From positions 1,535,001 to 1,599,000 of the forward strand of contig CAMRHE010000329.1 in assembly GCA_947044405.1 (NCBI GenBank): a DNA stretch of 64,000 bases. The letters run 5' to 3'. The position numbers and the translations under genes are program-made. Source of the stretch: Leptodactylus fallax (Eukaryota > Chordata > Amphibia > Anura > Leptodactylidae). Under the pieces are notes generated by a model. It was not told the DNA's origin. It ran no database searches and saw nothing but the letters and a program-made list of their open reading frames with translations. Numbering within the stretch: the stretch's first letter is position 1; each line of letters begins with the position of its first letter. Below are positions 26,283 to 38,283 of this stretch, piece after piece.

Positions 26283-27742
26283 ACACAACCGTTCACACAT
26301 GTACATACTATTTACTGCTTAGCTAAAGGACCTGTGATAATGTCATGATCATGTGACCAGACTCCTGTGTGGGCGGAGCTTTAGAAGAAGTTGTTGTGTG
26401 AGGTGATAATGGTGGAAAGTAATGAGAGAAGAGAAAGAGGACATGGAGGACAGAGGTGTGAGAGAGGGTGTGAGAGAGGAGGTATGGGGAGAGAGAGGAG
26501 GACATGGGGGAGAGAGGTGTGAGAGAGAGGAGGACATGGGGGAGAGAGGTGTGAGAGAGAGGTGTGAGAGAGAGAAGGACATGGAGGAGAGAGAGGAGGA
26601 CATGGAGGAGAGAGGAGGACATGGAGAGAGAGGTGTGAGAGAGAGGAGGACATGGAGGAGAGAGCGAGGTGTGAGAGAGAGGAGGACATGGAGGAGAGAG
26701 AGGTGTGAGAGAGAGGAGGACATGGAGGAGAGAGGTGCGAGAGAGAGGAGGACATGGAGGAGAGAGAGGTGCGAGAGAGAGGAGGACATGGAGGGGAGAG
26801 AGGTGTGAGAGAGAGGAGGACATGGAGGAGAGAGAGAGGAGGACAAGAAGGAGAGAGAGAGGAGGACATGGAAGGGAGAGAGGTGTGAGAGAGAGGAGGA
26901 CATGGAGAAGAGAGAGGAGGACATGGAGGAGAGAGGTGTGAGAGAGAGGAGGACATGGAGGGGAGAGAGAGGAGGACATGGAGGAGAGAGGTGTGAGAGA
27001 GAGGAGGACATGGAGGGGAGAGAGGTGTGAGAGAGAGGAGGACATGGAGGAGAGAGAGGTGTGAGAGAGAGGAGGACATGGAGGGGAGAGAGGTGTGAGA
27101 GAGAGGAGGACATGGAGGAGAGAGAGGTGTGAGAGAGAGGAGGACATGGAGGAGAGAGAGGTGTGAGAGAGAGGAGGACATGGAGGGGAGAGAGGTGTGA
27201 GAGAGAGGAGGACATGGAGGAGAGAGAGAGGAGGACATGGAGGAGAGAGAGGAGGACAATGAGGAGAGAGAGGAGGACATGGGGGACCCCATACAGTATG
27301 GCCTCCATATTATGCCACTATATAGTAGTGTGAGGGATGCAGCTTGTGCCTGTGGCCATCCTGACATTCCTTTCTCCCAGAGCTCATCCCGCTCCTTTGA
27401 TGAAAACTTCTGTAATGGGATGAAACTTCTTCTTCGTGCCTTATCCAATAGTTATATGCTAAAACTTAAGAGACAGCGTTTTACCCAATGATGATATGTT
27501 AATTATACTAATCGCACCTTGTCTTTGTCTCTGCAATGTATAACCACACCTACAATGTGTAGAAACCTCACTATTCTCCATTATAGACCAGAATCCATAT
27601 TGGTCACATACTTGCACCTTGTGACTGTGTGTATTTCTCTGAACTGGCTCATAAAACATTTTATACTAATTTGGACTTCAATACGGTGATACTTAGAGCA
27701 CATTGCACTTGGCGCCTGTCACGTGGGGCTGGAGGTGGCTTG
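26283..27742. other. Block duplicated at 63100-64000 (promoter-like, GA repeat, unique right part)
   Basis: The left part (TTCACACATGTACATACTAT ... CATGATCATGTGACCAGACT ... GGGCGGAGCTTTAGAAG), the GA-rich array and the right part (CATACAGTATGGCCTCCATA through about 27660) all recur at 63100-64000. No protein family was recognised. TTTCTCCCAG|AGCTCATCCC at about 27379-27390 could be a splice acceptor. After 27660 there is nothing recognisable up to the LTR at 27743. Confidence 0.6.
26420..27290. repeat. GA-rich minisatellite (GAGAGGAGGACATGGAGGAGA type)
   Basis: Dozens of imperfect units of about 27-37 bp built from GAGGACATGGAGGAGAGAGA and GGTGTGAGAGA. It gives long open frames in several frames on both strands, including hundreds of residues on the minus strand. 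These are repeat artefacts without start context or domains. Confidence 0.95.
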
Positions 27743-28239
27743 TGTGAGAAGGTGACAGGACAAGTGCTGGAGTCACGGTATGTCAGCCCCTGGTTTTTGT
27801 CATATGGCTGGTCCAGGGCGGGTTTTGAGTAAGCCCCAGCTCAGGTGCGGGTCTTGAGGCTCATTACTGGCCCATATAGGCCTGCAGAGCCTGCACTTGA
27901 GGGCAGATCCTGGGGAGTGAGAGCAGGCATCTGGATCAGTCCTGATCTCCTAAAGACTCTGATACGGCGCCAAACTGTTTGCTGGTGTGGCTGGCAGAAA
28001 GCCATACAGGTTAGTAAGTGTTATTTTGTTTAGGTAGCCGCTCAGACGAGCAGGAGTTTATTTATTTTGTGCCTAAAGTTAAGGCTGATATTGTTTTTGC
28101 CTGTTTTCCTGAAGTGAAGGTTTATTTTTTTTTTTTTTTTTGTCATTTTTTAATAAACCTATTGCACCTGAGTTTTCGTGTCACTGTCGCTGACTGGTTG
28201 GGTCCATACCTAGGCTGCTACTGAGCTACCTCCCCCACA
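27743..28239 (+). repeat. 5' LTR of the Gmr1-type element
   Basis: 497 bp, including a T run at 28123-28141 that is longer than in the 3' LTR, and AATAAA at about 28151. Ends CCTCCCCCACA. Confidence 0.92.
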
Positions 28240-28310
28240 TATGGTGGAGGATGCGGGCACACCCAATTTTTTTTAAACCGTCTTAAAGAGAAACAAACCT
28301 AATTTTCTCT

Positions 28311-31300
28311 ATGTCCTGGGTGAAGGCTGCAGGAGAGATCAAAAAGGAGACCGCCAGCATGGAGGACGTTATAAAACAGATGGGGCAGATCCTCTTACAG
28401 CAGCAGCAAACCCAGGCACAGCAGCAGCAAACCCAGGAACAGCAACAGAGTCTCCCACCCCGATCTCAGATGTATGACCTGATAGGTCTCGTAAAAAAGT
28501 GGCTTCAGCCTGAGGAGGCCACTCCGGCACAAATGGTGGAAAAAGTGGTACTTGACAAGTACACCAGATCGCTGCCGCCTCAGATCCAGCTCTGGGTCAG
28601 ACAAGCGGGACCTACCATGGCTGACCAGCTGGTATGTTTGGTGGAACGATACCAAGCCACTGATGAGCTACGACAGTCGTCTCCCAGACCTGTTAACCCC
28701 AAGACGGGTAAGATTGTACCACTTACTTTGGGGGTGAGGAAGGCCGTGAGGGGAGAATGCTCAGAGGTGGAACAGGCAGCAGGGACTATGGACTCTAGGC
28801 CCAAGTCTCAAAATAGAGACCCATACCGTCTCAGATGTTGGCGGTGCCAGGAGTTAGGTCATGTCGCTGCGTACTGTCCCCAGACGACTGAGCCTATGGA
28901 CTGCAACAGCTCCAGGCGTATTTCCCTGTTTGCTCAACCTGCTTGTACAGCAGAAACCGCGACAGAACCACATATGTGCACGGTGACTATAGCTGAGCGT
29001 GCTGTAATGGATCTCCTGGACTCTAGGAGCCTGGGAACCCTAGTGCACCATGAGCTGGTCGACCCTGCACTGTGCGGTGAACAAACTATTGGGGTCTTGT
29101 GTATACATGGGGAAACTAGAGCGTACCCTGTTGCAGAGGTCACCATACACACTGCCTCTGGCACCGTCTCTCACAAAGTGGGTGTGGTTAAGTCCCTGTT
29201 CCATAGCGTGATCATAGGGAGGGATTTTCCTTTGTTTTGGACTCTGTGGAAAAAGCAGGGGTTGCCATGTCCTAAAAATGGTAAGACTGGTGATGTCCTG
29301 CCTGAGGTTAACCCTGAACCCTTTGATCCTGACAGGGAAACACCAGCTGTAGGGGTGACCCAAGATGGCAGTGTTTTTCCCCTGTCTGTGTTAGCAGGTG
29401 ATACTGAAGGTCAGGAGGAGGTTCCCGAGATGCCTGAACTCGAGGTGACCCGTGAGAAATTTGGGACTGCTCAAATTAGAGACCCTAATCTGTCTCATGC
29501 TCGGGAAAATGTCAAGGTGGTAAACGGTGAACCTCAGTATCCAGGGGCTGACAAGGAGTTCCCCTATATATCTATGATTCAGGACCTACTGTATAGGGTA
29601 AACCAGGTACGGGGAGAAATTGTCAAACATTTGGTGGTGCCCCGGCCCTATCAAAGAGTGGCTCTAGATTTGGCACATAAACATGTGTTAGGAGGACACC
29701 TGGGGTATGGAAAGACCAAAGAGCACCTTCTTTAGCGTTTCTATTAGCCAGGGGTTGATAAGCACATTCAAGAATATTGTAACTCCTGCCCAGAGTGTTA
29801 ACTAACCGCTCCGGTGTCACATTTCAAGAGTCCTTTGGTACCCCTACCCATTATAGAGGTACCCTTTGAAAGGATAGCCATGGACTTAGTAAGATCTGTT
29901 GTAAAGTCTGCTGGGGGCATCAGTATATTCTAGTGGTGTTAGATTATGCTACCCGATACCCTGAAGCCGTGCCTTTGAGACATACTTCGGCTAAGCTAAT
30001 TGCTAAGGAGCTTTTTTATATGTTTTCTCAGACAGGTATACCCAAGGAGATCCTGACTGACCAAGGGACTCCTTTTATGTCCAAGGTAATGAAAGAAATG
30101 TGTAAACTTCTGAAAATCAAACACCTGAGAACCTCTGTGTATCACCTTCAGACAGATGGTCTAGTGGAGAGGTTCAATAAAACCCTCAAGGGCATGTTAA
30201 AGAGGGTGGTTAGCAAGGGCAGCAAAGATTGGGATTGCCTATTGCCCTGTTTAATGTTTGCAATCCGGGAGGTGCCCCAGTCCTCCACAGGTTTTTCTCC
30301 GTTTGAGTTGGTGTATGGCAGACACCCACGGGGTCTCCTAGACATAGCTAGGGAAACCTGGGAACAGGAGCAGACTCCTTACAGGAGTGTAATTGAACAT
30401 ATTACCCTGATGCAGGACAGAATTGCAGCTGTAATGCCTATTGTAAAGGAACATATGGAGCAGGCCCAAAGGGCTCAGAGCCGGGTCTATAACAGAACGG
30501 CTAAACTTAGGACCTTTAGTCCAGGTGAATGGGTATTGGTGTTGGTCCCCATGGTAGAAAGTAAGTTTCTGGCCAAGTGGCAGGGGCCATATGAGATTAT
30601 TGAGAGAATGGGAGAAGTAAACTATAAGGTATACCAGCAGGGCAAAAGAAAGCCCGAACAAATATACCATATAAATTTACTCAAACCCTGGAAGAACAGG
30701 GAAACATTGACAGTAGTAGGTACCCCTGGCAAGGTTACTACTGAAGGGTAAAGACTCCTGTTAAAGCTTCACCTAAGGTGCAAATATCAGAGTCCCTGTC
30801 TAAGGCACAGAAACAGGAATCAAAAGAGTTTGTACAGAAAAATAATGATGTGTTTTCTGAGTTGCCTGGACGTACTAATTTGATAAAACATGACATTGTC
30901 ACCGAGCCGTAGGTACGGGTTAATCTAAAACCTTACCAGATACCTGAAGCTCGTAGACAAGCCATATCTGAAGAGGTCAAAGATATGTTGGCACTTAGGG
31001 TCATTGAGGAGTCCAAGAGTGACTGGTCCAACCCCATTGTTTTGATTCCTAAACCAGATGGTACCATTAGGTTCTGCAATGATTTCCGTAAGCTTAATGA
31101 AGTTTCAAAGTTTGATGCGTACCCAATGCCCAGAGTCGATGAGTTAATCGAGAGGTTGGGACATGCCAGATATTTCTCCACCCTCGACTTAACCAAAGGA
31201 TACTGGCAGGTGCCGCTCACTAAGGAAGCCAGAGAAAAAACGGCATTTGTCACTCCAGATGGCCTGTTCCAATATGTGACTATGCCGTTTGGTTTACACG

Positions 31301-32157
31301 GGGCTCCAGCAACATTCCAGAGGTTGATGGACAGAGTCCTTAAACCCATCGAAGGTATGTTTCAGCCTACCTAGATGACATTGTCATCTTTAGTACGGAC
31401 TAGGAGAGTCACTTACCAAAGGTCCAGGCCGTACTAAATTCCCCCGGGCGCGGTTTAACCGCCAACCCAAAAAAGGCGGGCGGCCAAATACCGGGGGTAT
31501 ATAATAGGACGAGGGGTAATAAAACCCCAGGTTAATAAAGTAGAGGCCATCCAAAATTGTCCCCGACCCTTGAATAAAAAGCAGGTGAGAGCTTTTTTGG
31601 GAATCGTAGGGTATTATTGTAGGTTCATCCCTAACTTTGCGACTACTGCAGCCCCTCTGACAGACCTGACTAAGGGAACTAGCTCCGTAATGGTTAAGTG
31701 GACTGAAGAGGCTGAGGGGGCCTTTCAGGAGTTGAAGTCAGTTCTCTGCAAGCAGCCGGTGTTGATTACACCTGACTTTACAAAAGAATTCATAGTTCAG
31801 ACTGATGCCTCTGATGTGGGGTTAGGCGCAGTGTTGTCCCAAATGGTGGGTGGTGAAGAGCACCCGGTTACCTATCTGAGTAGGAAACTTACACCACCAG
31901 AAAAAAATTACAGTATTGTGGAAAGGGAGTGTTTAGCCATTAAGTGGGCCCTCGAATCCCTGAGGTATTACTTACTGGGCCGACACTTTAAATTGGCCAC
32001 TGATCACTCTTCCCTTACATAGATGTGCCACACCAAAGAGAGAAATGCCAGAGTAACCAGATGGTTTCTAACTTTACAAAACTTCAAGTTTACAGTGGAA
32101 CATAGAGCAGGCAAGCTGCAGGGGAATGCCGATGCCCTGTCCAGGACCCATTGTATG
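28311..32157 (+). pseudogene. Gag-protease-integrase-RT-RNase H polyprotein of the Gmr1-type element
   Basis: Gag (28311 onward) has a Gln-rich stretch (residues 30-46), a SCAN-like capsid segment (about 62-115: KKWLQPEE, LPPQIQLWVRQ) and a full CCHC knuckle, CWRCQELGHVAAYC (176-189). The protease site reads LLDSRS, so the Gly of D-S-G is Arg; its tail is IIGRDFP. The integrase zinc domain starts at HVLGGHLGYGKTKEH and is interrupted by stops at 29733 and two more before 29800. The DDE core follows (MDLV near 29881; LTDQGTPF; GLVERFNKTLK) to 30751. RT lies at 30985-31374 (WSNPIVLIPKPDG, LDLTKGYWQVPL, MPFGLHGAPATFQ), with its YLDD box in the next frame at about 31365. Sequence at 31430-31560 is garbled. 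RNase H spans 31570-32157 (TDASDVGLGAVLSQ, VERECLAIKWA, NADALSR). Stops and shifts make it inactive. Confidence 0.92.
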
Positions 32158-32203
32158 TTGGCTAGAGGTGTCGCCCCTACAGGTCCAAACAAAGGGGGGG
32201 ATA

Positions 32204-32691
32204 TGTGAGAAGGTGACAGGACAAGTGCTGGAGTCACGGTATGTCAGCCCCCGGTTTTTGTCATATGGCTGGTCCAGGGCGGGTTTTGAGTAAGCCCCAG
32301 CTCAGGTGTGGGTCTTGAGGCTCATTACTGGCCCATATAGGCCTGCAGAGCCTGCACTTGAGGGCAGATCCTGGGGAGTGAGAGCGGGCGTCTGGATCTG
32401 TCCTGATCTCCTAAAGACTCTGATACGGTGCCAAACTGTTTGCTGGTGTGGCTGGCAGAAAGCCACACAGGTTAGTAAGTGTTATTTTGTTTAGGTAGCT
32501 GCTCAGACGAGCAGGAGTTTATTTATTTTGTGCCTAAAGTTAAGGCTGATATTGTTTTTGCCTGTTTTCCTGAAGTGAAGGTTTATTTTTTTGTCATTTT
32601 TTAATAAATCTGTTGCACCTGAGTTTTCGTGTCGCTGTCTCTGACTGTTTGGGTCCGGACCTAGGCTGCTACCGAGCTACCTCCCCCCACA
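32204..32691 (+). repeat. 3' LTR of the Gmr1-type element
   Basis: 488 bp partner of 27743-28239. It follows the purine tract and is followed by the duplicated CTTG. Confidence 0.92.
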
Positions 32692-34600
32692 CTTGCTATT
32701 CACCCTTATAAGCGGACAGGGGGCAACCTGACAAGGAGGAAAGTTGGAAACTGGTCCAAAATGCAGCTGCAAGTTAAGGAGCCTTATCAGGGCCACTTTC
32801 TGCTCTCCTCTTGTCTAGTGGTCTCTCTTTGTGTCGGATGAGTTGTAAAAAAAGTAAATCCTCTGGTCTGTTTAAGAACCCTGTTTATGAAGTATCCATA
32901 TTTGAAGAATGACCAATGTAAAGATTTTGTGCTGTGTTTTAGGCAGGCATCCTATTTGGTTTGTTTATGTGCTGATTCATGTGGAAAGTTTGGAGGATAG
33001 GTTATCCCACCGCCCGTCTCCTCTAGGTTGTGGCTACTGTGTGATTCCTTGTGTTTTAGTTAAGCGTTGGACGCCTGGGATGTATCTTTTAAGGTTTTAG
33101 GACGAGATGTTGGGTCTAATTAAGTACTAGGCGCCTGGGATATATCTTTCGAGGTTCTAAACAAGAAGGTTCAAGACAGGCGTGGACTTGATTAACATTT
33201 AGTGTGCCAAAGGTGAGGTTTTGAGGCAGAAGTTAGGCAAATCCTGAGGAATCTTCCGGGGCGGTGTGTGGAGCTGATCCCAAGAATAGAGAAATTCCAG
33301 CTACAGAGCTTGTAAGAGCTAAAGAGGATGCTGATGCAGTGAAGGGGTGCCAGAAAATGTTCAGAAAGTCTGGTAAGCCTAAGACAGATGTTGCCTAAGT
33401 TTAGGATGCCAAATGATGGAACTTTGAATGTTGAAACATGAAGAAATGTGTTAATATACAAATAAAGGATGGTTATCATACAAAGGTTTGAACAGACAAA
33501 GCAATGTGTTGGTTGAAAGTGCACAAGGGGTGATTTAAGTCCATTAAAAACACACAAAGGATTTGGTATCACTATTTCAGATATGGTATGCAAGAGGAAG
33601 GGCGTAGCCCTAGTCCTTTGGCACCATCTTTAGTCTAAATTCCCTCACTGTATGGGTGACCAGCAGGCTGGACCTGCCCTAGGGGTAGACAGTAAATCTG
33701 TTGCATATTGTGTTCCTTTGTTATGAACCATGCCCCAATAAATCAGGGCTGTTCGCCATTGTAGAAAGATTTAACAAGGTGCACCTGTCCCAAATTTGTG
33801 TATATTGTAGTAATCAAAAGGAGACGTAGAGAAAAAAAGAGAGAAAAATTCCTTTGTTCCAGCACTGGCTATGTGAATTAGATGTCACTCACATATCTGG
33901 TCTGTAATGTCTTTTGCTTATAATTTTTGCTATGTTGAGAGTAAAAAGGAATTTGTGTGTGTCAAGGTGATCAGGGGATCGACTTGATCACTTATTTAAT
34001 GCTTCTGCCTGCTATGCTGATATATTTTGAGTATTTTTAGTAACCTCATTGAATTGTTTGTAATTCTGGTGTGTGTAGAAGTTGTAGAGTACTGAATTTA
34101 CTTGGGATTACAAGTATGTATTGCAGGTTCTGCTGGGCTATATAGTTCCACAGGAGAGACAGCGCAGCTATGTGTGGGATGAGCTCGCTAAGGAAAATAA
34201 ACACACACTGTTGGATTGTCTTGTTCTGTCCTTGACTAGTAGTCTTTTCCTTCCACTATATTCAGAATGTAAAGTAATTCCATAGATGAATATGATTGTT
34301 TATAACAAGGTTTAGACAATGTAGAAGACGAAGAACCATTGTTAATGCAGATTTTGAGTTTTGGAAATACTGAACTGTAAATTTATTCTTGCAAGTGTCC
34401 GAGAGACCTGGGAAGTCACCAAGGGGTAATAGAATTAGCATTAGAAATACAGATGGGAAACCTATATGGACATGGAATTAGTCAGGAAAAGAAACCACCA
34501 AAGGATGTACATGGTATATTGTGGACAACTCAGACTACAGTGCACCTTACTTATGTCTCCTAACGTCACCTTTACACGCTGCACGTCACTCAATCTATTT
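32692..34600. other. Non-coding or unrecognised stretch, possible retroviral remains
   Basis: No protein was identified. At 34130-34230 the words GGCTATATAGTTCC and then AATAAACACACACTGTTGGA, spaced about 55 bp apart, could be the core of a retroviral LTR related to the pol fragment downstream, but no LTR pair was found. Short frames at 32909-33100 and 33192-33593 have no recognised features. Confidence 0.35.
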
Positions 34601-35520
34601 ACCCTATTACCAATAGATTCAGGGGAGGAAAGGAAGGACAGTCAGACAACTTATACACACAAGTATTTTCTGATGACTATATGGAACAACATGATTGTAT
34701 ACAACAAGAAACTGTAGGGTTTGATCATATAAATGATTAATCTATTGCTAACCCTGATTTCAGTTCTTTGTAAATGGCTCTCGATTTGGGAAGGATGGCA
34801 GATTATATCCTGGATATCCCATGGTCACTGAACACGAGCTAAAACTAGCAGAACCCCCATAAAAGCACTCACTGAAACAGTGTAAAATTGCTGAGGGTAA
34901 GCCCGTTGTGCCTTTAGTATAGCATATGACTATGGTCAGATCTGTAGAGCAAGAGCTTTCCTTACGTCCAATGATAAGCCCATAAAGAACTTTCAGTTTG
35001 TTCAGAAACTGATGGAGGCCCTGCTGTTACCCAAACAGGTGGGTATAGACAAAGTTAAGGCATACACTAAGGCTGAAACAAAAGAAAGTAGAGGTAACAT
35101 GTGGGCAGATGCTGTCACAAAACTAGCTGCAGAAAAGCCTAGGGAACATGGCTCAACACAGGTGGTCACCATACTGGACCAAAACTCTCAGCTCTCTTTT
35201 CAGGTTTTAAAAATGCTGCAGGACCAATCCAGCCCAATAGAAAAGAAGACATGGGAACAGCAAGGAGCAAAAAATGATGGCCAGTGGTAATAGAGTATGT
35301 TTACTGAGAGCTTTGTTCCCACTGATGGAGCAAGCAACTCATTCTTAAGTACAACACTCAAAAACAGCCATGTGTGACCTGGTGAGAAAACGATGGGTAG
35401 CTCCAGGTTTTAGCACCACTGCAGCCAGATACGTGCAAGCCGGCATAACATGTGCCAGGCACAATGTAGACCATGCAGTTACCAAAGGTGGGAAGGTATG
35501 AGTATGTACGTGTGTGTGTT
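34600..35520 (+). pseudogene. Endogenous retrovirus pol fragment (RNase H and integrase start)
   Basis: RNase H traces are seen in several frames at 34760-35010 (for example ARAFLTSNDKPIKNF and the following VQKLMEALLLPKQ). The open stretch 35012-35290 has VKAYTKAETKESRGNMWAD, the end of a retroviral RNase H, followed by KKTWEQQGA, typical of the linker into integrase. A further segment to about 35490 carries the integrase zinc-domain pattern (HSKTAMCDLVRKRWVAPG ... CARHN). Many stops and shifts are present and no env or LTR pair was found. Old, inactive remains; the genus is not determined. Confidence 0.6.
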
Positions 35521-35524
35521 GATC

Positions 35525-37190
35525 TCTTTTCAGGAGGGCCTCAGGCATTTCCGGTACAGATCTGTTTCATAATCTCCGTTCCCTACTAGACAAATGGCGT
35601 CCCCTTCATATATCACTTATAGGCCGAATCACAGCGGTTAAAATGACACTTCTCCCAAAGCTCCTCTACTTCTTCAAGCCTCTACTTGTAGGCGTTACTC
35701 TGAACTACATTCCCTCCAAAAGGCTCTCTTCTCTTGCTCAGTTATGTTGGCTGGTAAAGGGGGGGGGTCTAGCAGTGCCAAATCTCCTTCATTACTACTT
35801 GGTGACCCATTTATGATGTACTCCATTTTTGGCAGCTTCCCAAGCTTACATCAAGTGGGATGAAATTGAAAAGCTATGGATAGTACCAGTTGACCCTAAT
35901 GCTTTATTGTGGTCCCGCTCGTCCACCCTGCCTGCCACCTCCCTTTTAGGACCCAGCATTTTTACTAGAGCTATCTGGCTTACGTGTCATAAGCTTTTCC
36001 CACTTGCCTCACAAAAGTCTTCTATGGTCTCCTTTCTCTTTAACCTCGCGGGGGAACTGACGGCTGCTATGATTTGATTTGACCCGTCGACTTTGGAGCT
36101 CAGGCCCTTTGATTACCTCTACATTGCATTTACCAACTACTGAATAGTTTCACTGCCAGCAGATAGCCCACTTCATTATTACTCTTTCTGGGGCCCCATG
36201 GGTATCCATCTCCACCGATTTTGAGAGGATATGCTGGGTTTGTACCTCCACGAAGGGCTTGATCTTGGATATATATCAGCTACTCTCCTCTCCAGAGGGA
36301 CAGACCCCAAATCAATGGTTAAGTGGACTGAGGCTCTAGGTAAGCAGATCTCATCCACTCAAAGGCAGATCATATGGTCCCGTGCAGCTAAGTCATCCAC
36401 ATGCATAACCTTTCGTGACACCCAGTATAAAATCTTAATGCATTGGTACCATTCCCTGGCCCTACTGCATGCTCTTAGTGTCTCTTCCACCTGCTGGAGA
36501 TGCCTCTCAGCGTTGGGTACATTGTATCATATCTTCTGGGATTGCTTTTTAATCCGCCCTTTTTGGACAGAAGTTAAAGCCTTGACTGGCGCACTATTTA
36601 TACAAGATGTCCAGCTGGACCCACTCATCTACTTGCTTAATCTACCTCCCTGACACCTTGGTAAAAAGACATCTAAGCTGTTCTTATACCTCTGCACTGC
36701 TGCTAAAATGCTTGTGGCTCTCCACTGGAAGAGCGTGCATCCTCCTACGGGCCCTGCTCTTGTTGGTTGTATTAAAGATGTCTGTAGCCTGGAATACCTG
36801 ACTGCCACTCTCAACATGACCATGGAAGCATTCCAATCTATCTGATACCCTTGGGATATATATTGTATCCTTCACGGTCTCTGATCCCTCTCCCCCCCCA
36901 CTTCCCCGTTTACATTCTTGTCGTCTCCCCCATGTCCTCTAAGATCTGCGTCTAATACTTTTGTACAATTATTTCTATGATTGTTCTTGATTGGCAACTG
37001 TTTTGCTACATCACTTTATGTTAGTGTATTTTTTTTTGTTATTTTGTAAAACTTTATAAAAGTAAAGTTAAAAAAAAACAAAAACTGTTTTTGAAAGCAG
37101 TGAAACACAAATGGTGAGTCAGGATTTTGAGTGTTCCTCTTCCCCCTCTGTTGTAACACATAATTTACCATGCTGTCTTTCCATAATGTC
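35525..37190 (+). mobile_element. L1/Tx1-type LINE, 5'-truncated copy
   Basis: ORF2 from after the RT catalytic region: ISLIGRITAVKMTLLPKLLY, then GGLAVPNLLHYY (near 35770), and the C-terminal domain in 36231-36653 with CWRCLSALGTLYHIFWDC, the usual L1 Cys-rich end motif. Stops and frameshifts are frequent (35815, 36075 and after 36653). The 3' UTR to about 37190 matches 1069-1401 in inverse orientation. The body is 5'-truncated, as is usual for LINE insertions. Confidence 0.85.
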
Positions 37191-37749
37191 AACCTTGTCT
37201 TCTTCACTAACTTAGATCCCATTCTCTAGTAGTCATGTGGCATCTACTGAGAGAGATATTACTTATAGCCCAAGACTTCCTCTTCTTGATGAGTTGGATG
37301 AGACCTGCCATTGTTTTCTGGATGTAGAGAAGGTAGAGGTGGAAGATGGAGTGTTAATGGAGGTAGTAGTGGTGAGGGTGTGTGCTAATGGTGGTAATGT
37401 TGGTAGGAGTACTAGGGGGAAATCTGTTGGGATCTGTTAGAGCATATAGAAATCCCATTGCCATGAAGATTCACAAAAATATGGGGAAGATGAAATAACT
37501 GAATGCAATTATAATTCTATTACAGATAAGAACTGGCAACTGGGTCAGGGTGATATAAGAGGGTGGTGGCAGCTGCAATAGGAAGAATTCCATCTGTTGT
37601 GCAGCCCCAAAATCTAAAAGACCTGCCTGGGGTATGTTTAAGGCAAGCTCAGGTGGGGTTGGCACTGGCAGACACGTATCCTACTTCTGCTGGCTTTGGC
37701 GGTAGCAGCTATGTGCGGTCATCTCCCATATGGGTATTATTTTGTACAT
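37191..37749. other. Unassigned stretch, no gene seen
   Basis: A plus-strand frame at 37237-37440 is Val- and Glu-rich with no recognised domain. Nothing else is supported. Confidence 0.45.
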
Positions 37750-38283
37750 TACCTAATTACAAATAAGTGACAAAGTCCAAGATCTGCAAGCAGATAAATA
37801 ACCATGGGCATACAGGCACACGTGTGGGAACTAGGTCTCGCTTTATGTGCAACATTTTTCTGCCCGGGAGTCAACTGGTTACGGATTGGCCACTTCCTTC
37901 TACTGTAATGTGTCTGCTTAACACAGCTTTCCCATTCGCAAATGAAACAGCAGTACTTGGTATATCCGCGCTGCAATCCAAGCAGCAGTGCCACTACTTT
38001 TACATCTCCACAGATGTTCCAGTTGTAGTTGCTGTACTTGATGTGTTTCAACAACAGTTCCATGTTCTCGTATGTTTCTTTCATGTGTGCAGCATAGCCA
38101 ACAGGTATTGAAAGATCAACATTATGTAACAAGACAGTCTTGAGACTTAACACTGATGAGTCAATAAAGAGACGTCACTGATTCAGCTCATGCACACAAC
38201 CCAAAGCTGCGAACAACCCATCAATGTCTGTGCAGAAACACAGGTTGTCAACCTGTTCCAAAAACTGTGTTAAGTCATCTTGG

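Larger units (their letters stand above)
27743..32691 (+). mobile_element. Complete Gmr1-type Ty3/gypsy LTR retrotransposon, decayed
   Basis: 4949 bp, with LTRs 27743-28239 and 32204-32691 starting TGTGAGAAGG and ending CACA. CTTG lies on both sides (27739-27742 and 32692-32695) as a probable 4-bp target duplication. The PBS candidate TGGTGGAGGATGCGGGCA starts at 28242, and the purine tract AAAGGGGGGGA lies at 32191-32201. Coding order is Gag, protease, integrase, reverse transcriptase, RNase H, so integrase comes before RT. That order, exceptional among Ty3/gypsy elements, is known from the Gmr1 clade. The LTRs differ at about 18 positions plus a poly-T length change, so this insertion is older than the one at 2367-6462. 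Confidence 0.93.

Noticed and set aside
26323..27448. Long open frames (up to about 355 residues, Ser/Leu/Pro-rich) on the minus strand and Arg/Glu-rich frames on the plus strand
   Set aside because: They are translations of the GA-rich minisatellite, open in several frames at once, with no domain and a repeat period that avoids stops. The same happens at 63130-63836.
35012..35290. A stand-alone host RNase H gene
   Set aside because: The reading continues into integrase linker and zinc-domain traces with stops, so it is retroviral pol debris.
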